From IMG/VR virus record IMGVR_UViG_3300042878_000197, positions 1-23,128 of that record: 23,128 nt of DNA. One strand, 5' to 3'. Each line of letters begins with the position of its first letter. Position 1 is the first letter of the stretch. The translations under genes and the position numbers were made by a program. The notes under the pieces are model-generated. The model did not search any database. It had not been told where the DNA came from and saw only the letters and a program-made list of their open reading frames with translations. Origin of the DNA: a virus. This document shows positions 21,705-23,128 of this stretch, piece by piece.

Positions 21705-22385
21705 ATGTCGTATAACAAAACTAAAACTGATCCAGAGTTGGGTCAAAAGATTCACGAACACCTAGTCAAGATGGGTGTTGAAACTCCCACAACAGAATAT
21801 TCACTAGACCGCAAAGAAAAGATTGAGGTAATTGAAGCGCATTTTGCTGGCATCATGCGTACACTAGGTCTTGACTTAGAAGATGACAGCCTTATGGATA
21901 CGCCGAAGCGTGTTGCAAAGATGTATGTCAATGAAATCTTTTGGGGTCTTGACTATGATGCATTCCCTAAGTGTACAACTGTTGCAAACAAAATGAACTA
22001 CGATGAAATGGTTGTAGAACGCAATGTCAATGTTCAATCTAATTGCGAACATCACTTCGTAATCATTGATGGGCTTGCCACTGTTGCGTATGTCCCGAAT
22101 GAAAAGGTACTTGGTCTTTCAAAGATTAATCGTATTGTTGAATACTTTGCGAAGCGTCCACAGATTCAAGAGCGTTTGACTGAACAGGTCTTCCATGCTC
22201 TTTGCTATATCCTTGAAACTGACAACGTTGCAGTAATGATTGACGCACAGCATTATTGCGTTAAGAGTCGCGGTGTTGAAGACACTGGTTCGTCAACTGT
22301 AACTACTAAACTCGGTGGTGGATTCAAGACTGATCCTGCTGCAAGAGCAGAGTTTCTTAGCATTGCCCGCATGGGTAAGTGCTGA
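21705..22385 (+). CDS. folE: GTP cyclohydrolase I
   Basis: A 226-residue GTP cyclohydrolase I (family about 190-240). Signatures are DTPKRVAKMY, SNCEHHFVIIDG with zinc ligand Cys114 and His116/His117, YVPNEKVLGLSKINRIVEYF, KRPQIQERLTEQ, and AQHYCVKSRGV with His183 and Cys185, the second zinc Cys. All expected catalytic and zinc residues are seen. The enzyme converts GTP to dihydroneopterin triphosphate, the first step toward folate or, with QueD, QueE and QueC, preQ0. With dpdA and a QueD-like gene upstream, the preQ0/DNA-modification branch is the likely use. It has a strong ribosome site and its own late-type octamer. The next gene overlaps as TGATG. Confidence 0.95.
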   Translation: MSYNKTKTDPELGQKIHEHLVKMGVETPTTEYSLDRKEKIEVIEAHFAGIMRTLGLDLEDDSLMDTPKRVAKMYVNEIFWGLDYDAFPKCTTVANKMNYDEMVVERNVNVQSNCEHHFVIIDGLATVAYVPNEKVLGLSKINRIVEYFAKRPQIQERLTEQVFHALCYILETDNVAVMIDAQHYCVKSRGVEDTGSSTVTTKLGGGFKTDPAARAEFLSIARMGKC

Positions 22386-22726
22386 TGAGAAATGCCAACT
22401 ACAATAAATTCATTTCTGATGAATATGAAAAATTCTATATTACATCAGAATTGGGAGATATTGAACAAAGTTGGATTTATCTTCAAAGAATTCATATCGT
22501 GTCGCAATCAATACTCGTTGATCATTTAAAGTCGCATTTGAATATGCTTTTTTACGCTGTTAAAATAGGTGACATTAATGAAATCTTTGGGCAAACGCTG
22601 CGCTTAATCCTTGCTCCAATTGGGAACTTTTTGAGAAGGATACCTGCAGGTAACAGAGGAACCTCAGATGTGAGTCCTTTTCTAAGAGAGAATATACCAA
22701 ACGACTTAAAGGAATTCATTAAATGA
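22385..22726 (+). CDS. DUF3703-family protein
   Basis: A 113-residue protein. ATG 22385 overlaps the folE stop as TGATG and is preferred over an in-frame GTG at 22379. The sequence SWIYLQRIHIVSQSILVDHL, KSHLNMLFYAVKIGDINEIF, GQTLRLILAPIGNFLRRIP, AGNRGTSDVSPF closely follows the DUF3703 pattern (LERAHILGQ...H..ML......E..GQ..R......G..P.GN.G...V). DUF3703 proteins are small helical proteins of unknown function in bacteria. No metal or catalytic set is clear beyond conserved His and Gln. The gene couples to the following cytidylyltransferase as ATGA. Confidence 0.75.
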   Translation: MRNANYNKFISDEYEKFYITSELGDIEQSWIYLQRIHIVSQSILVDHLKSHLNMLFYAVKIGDINEIFGQTLRLILAPIGNFLRRIPAGNRGTSDVSPFLRENIPNDLKEFIK

Positions 22727-23128
22727 TATTCAACAAGATTAAAAATCTTAAAGAACAAGGTCGTACTATCGGCATCACCTTTAGTACGTTCGATATGCTT
22801 CACGCAGGTCACATTGCTATGTTAGCAGAAGCTAAGAATCACTGTGACTACTTGATTGCAGGACTACAAACTGACCCAACTATTGATAGACCGGATACGA
22901 AGAACAAACCTATTCAGTCTATCGTAGAGAGACAGATTCAACTTAGTGCTTGTCGCTTTGTTGACGAGGTAGTTATTTACCAAACTGAACAAGATTTGGT
23001 CGATTTACTCTTGACATTACCCCTAGATTGTCGTATACTGGGTGTAGAGTATGCAGACAAAGACTTCACTGGTCGCAACGAATGTGATGACCGAGGTATT
23101 GAAATCATATTCAATGGTAGAGACCACA
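22723..23128 (+). CDS. Glycerol-3-phosphate cytidylyltransferase-like protein, 3' end outside the window
   Basis: ATG 22723 overlaps the previous stop as ATGA; the frame is open to the right edge (135 codons seen). The sequence is a classic small cytidylyltransferase: GITFSTFDMLHAGHIAMLAE with HAGH binding the nucleotide phosphates, CDYLIAGLQTDPTIDRP, QSIVERQIQLSACRFVDEV, YQTEQDLVDLLL and the DCRILGVEYADKDFTG segment. The usual length is about 130-150 residues, so only a short tail should be missing. Such enzymes make CDP-glycerol or related activated polyols. This is a second nucleotidyltransferase of the same superfamily within 3 kb, suggesting an activated-polyol or surface-modification pathway in the phage. 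Confidence 0.88.
   Translation, partial: MIFNKIKNLKEQGRTIGITFSTFDMLHAGHIAMLAEAKNHCDYLIAGLQTDPTIDRPDTKNKPIQSIVERQIQLSACRFVDEVVIYQTEQDLVDLLLTLPLDCRILGVEYADKDFTGRNECDDRGIEIIFNGRDH

Noticed and set aside
1-23128. tRNA, rRNA, integrase, transposase or attachment sites
   Set aside because: I looked in every gap; none is longer than about 100 bases and none shows a cloverleaf, CCA end, terminal inverted repeats or a recombinase gene.

Overview
The window reads as part of a large, tightly packed, T4-like tailed phage genome infecting a Gram-negative, probably proteobacterial, host. All 29 recognised genes are on the + strand, most are separated by a few bases or overlap (ATGA, TAATG, TGATG), and the longest non-coding gap is about 100 bases. 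Phage identity rests on a complete T4-type family B DNA polymerase (13538-16252), a gp45-like sliding clamp (16328-17059), a DsbA-like late-transcription protein (13280-13534), and T4-type late promoter octamers GATAAATA in the gaps. Phage-core genes on the right and phage-like genes on the left frame everything between, so this is not simply bacterial chromosome. The Gram-negative host is inferred from sigma70-type promoters, a lipobox lipoprotein and an outer-membrane barrel ending in Phe.

Layout. (1) 1-5680: a truncated gene, a DUF6356-like mini-protein, a SAM methyltransferase, a Dps-like ferritin, a 984-residue amidoligase-like protein and two smaller proteins. Three of these, plus a zinc metallopeptidase further right, begin with a short N-terminal peptide ending in (I/L)xE. 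It closely resembles the capsid-targeting sequence of T4 internal proteins, suggesting proteins packaged in the head and delivered with the DNA. (2) 5719-11315: the most striking part, a seven-gene overlapping operon holding two paralogous one-helix membrane/coiled-coil proteins, CsgF, CsgG, a curlin-repeat amyloid subunit, a periplasmic FecR-domain protein and a CHASE2-adenylate cyclase. It is headed by a strong hairpin that traps the first ribosome site and start codon and has a late-promoter-like octamer inside it. (3) 11411-13216: an outer-membrane barrel with its own sigma70 promoter, a glutamine-amidotransferase-like protein lacking its catalytic residues, and the tagged metallopeptidase. 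(4) 13280-17436: DsbA-like protein, gp43, gp45 and a small structural-looking protein. (5) 17423-23128: DpdA-like transglycosylase, QueD-like protein and GTP cyclohydrolase I, pointing to 7-deazaguanine DNA modification, interleaved with two nucleotidyltransferases (one fused to a mannose-6-phosphate-isomerase cupin), a GT-B glycosyltransferase and a DUF3703 protein.

How it may work together. Early genes (outer-membrane protein, DsbA-like, clamp, 5342 gene) carry sigma70-like promoters; late genes carry GATAAATA. The csg-like operon looks built to secrete an amyloid fibre through a CsgG/CsgF pore from the infected cell, with FecR and a cAMP-producing CHASE2 cyclase as a sensing or signalling arm. 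No CsgE, CsgC or CsgD homologue is visible here. All functions are read from sequence motifs and family knowledge; no searches were run.
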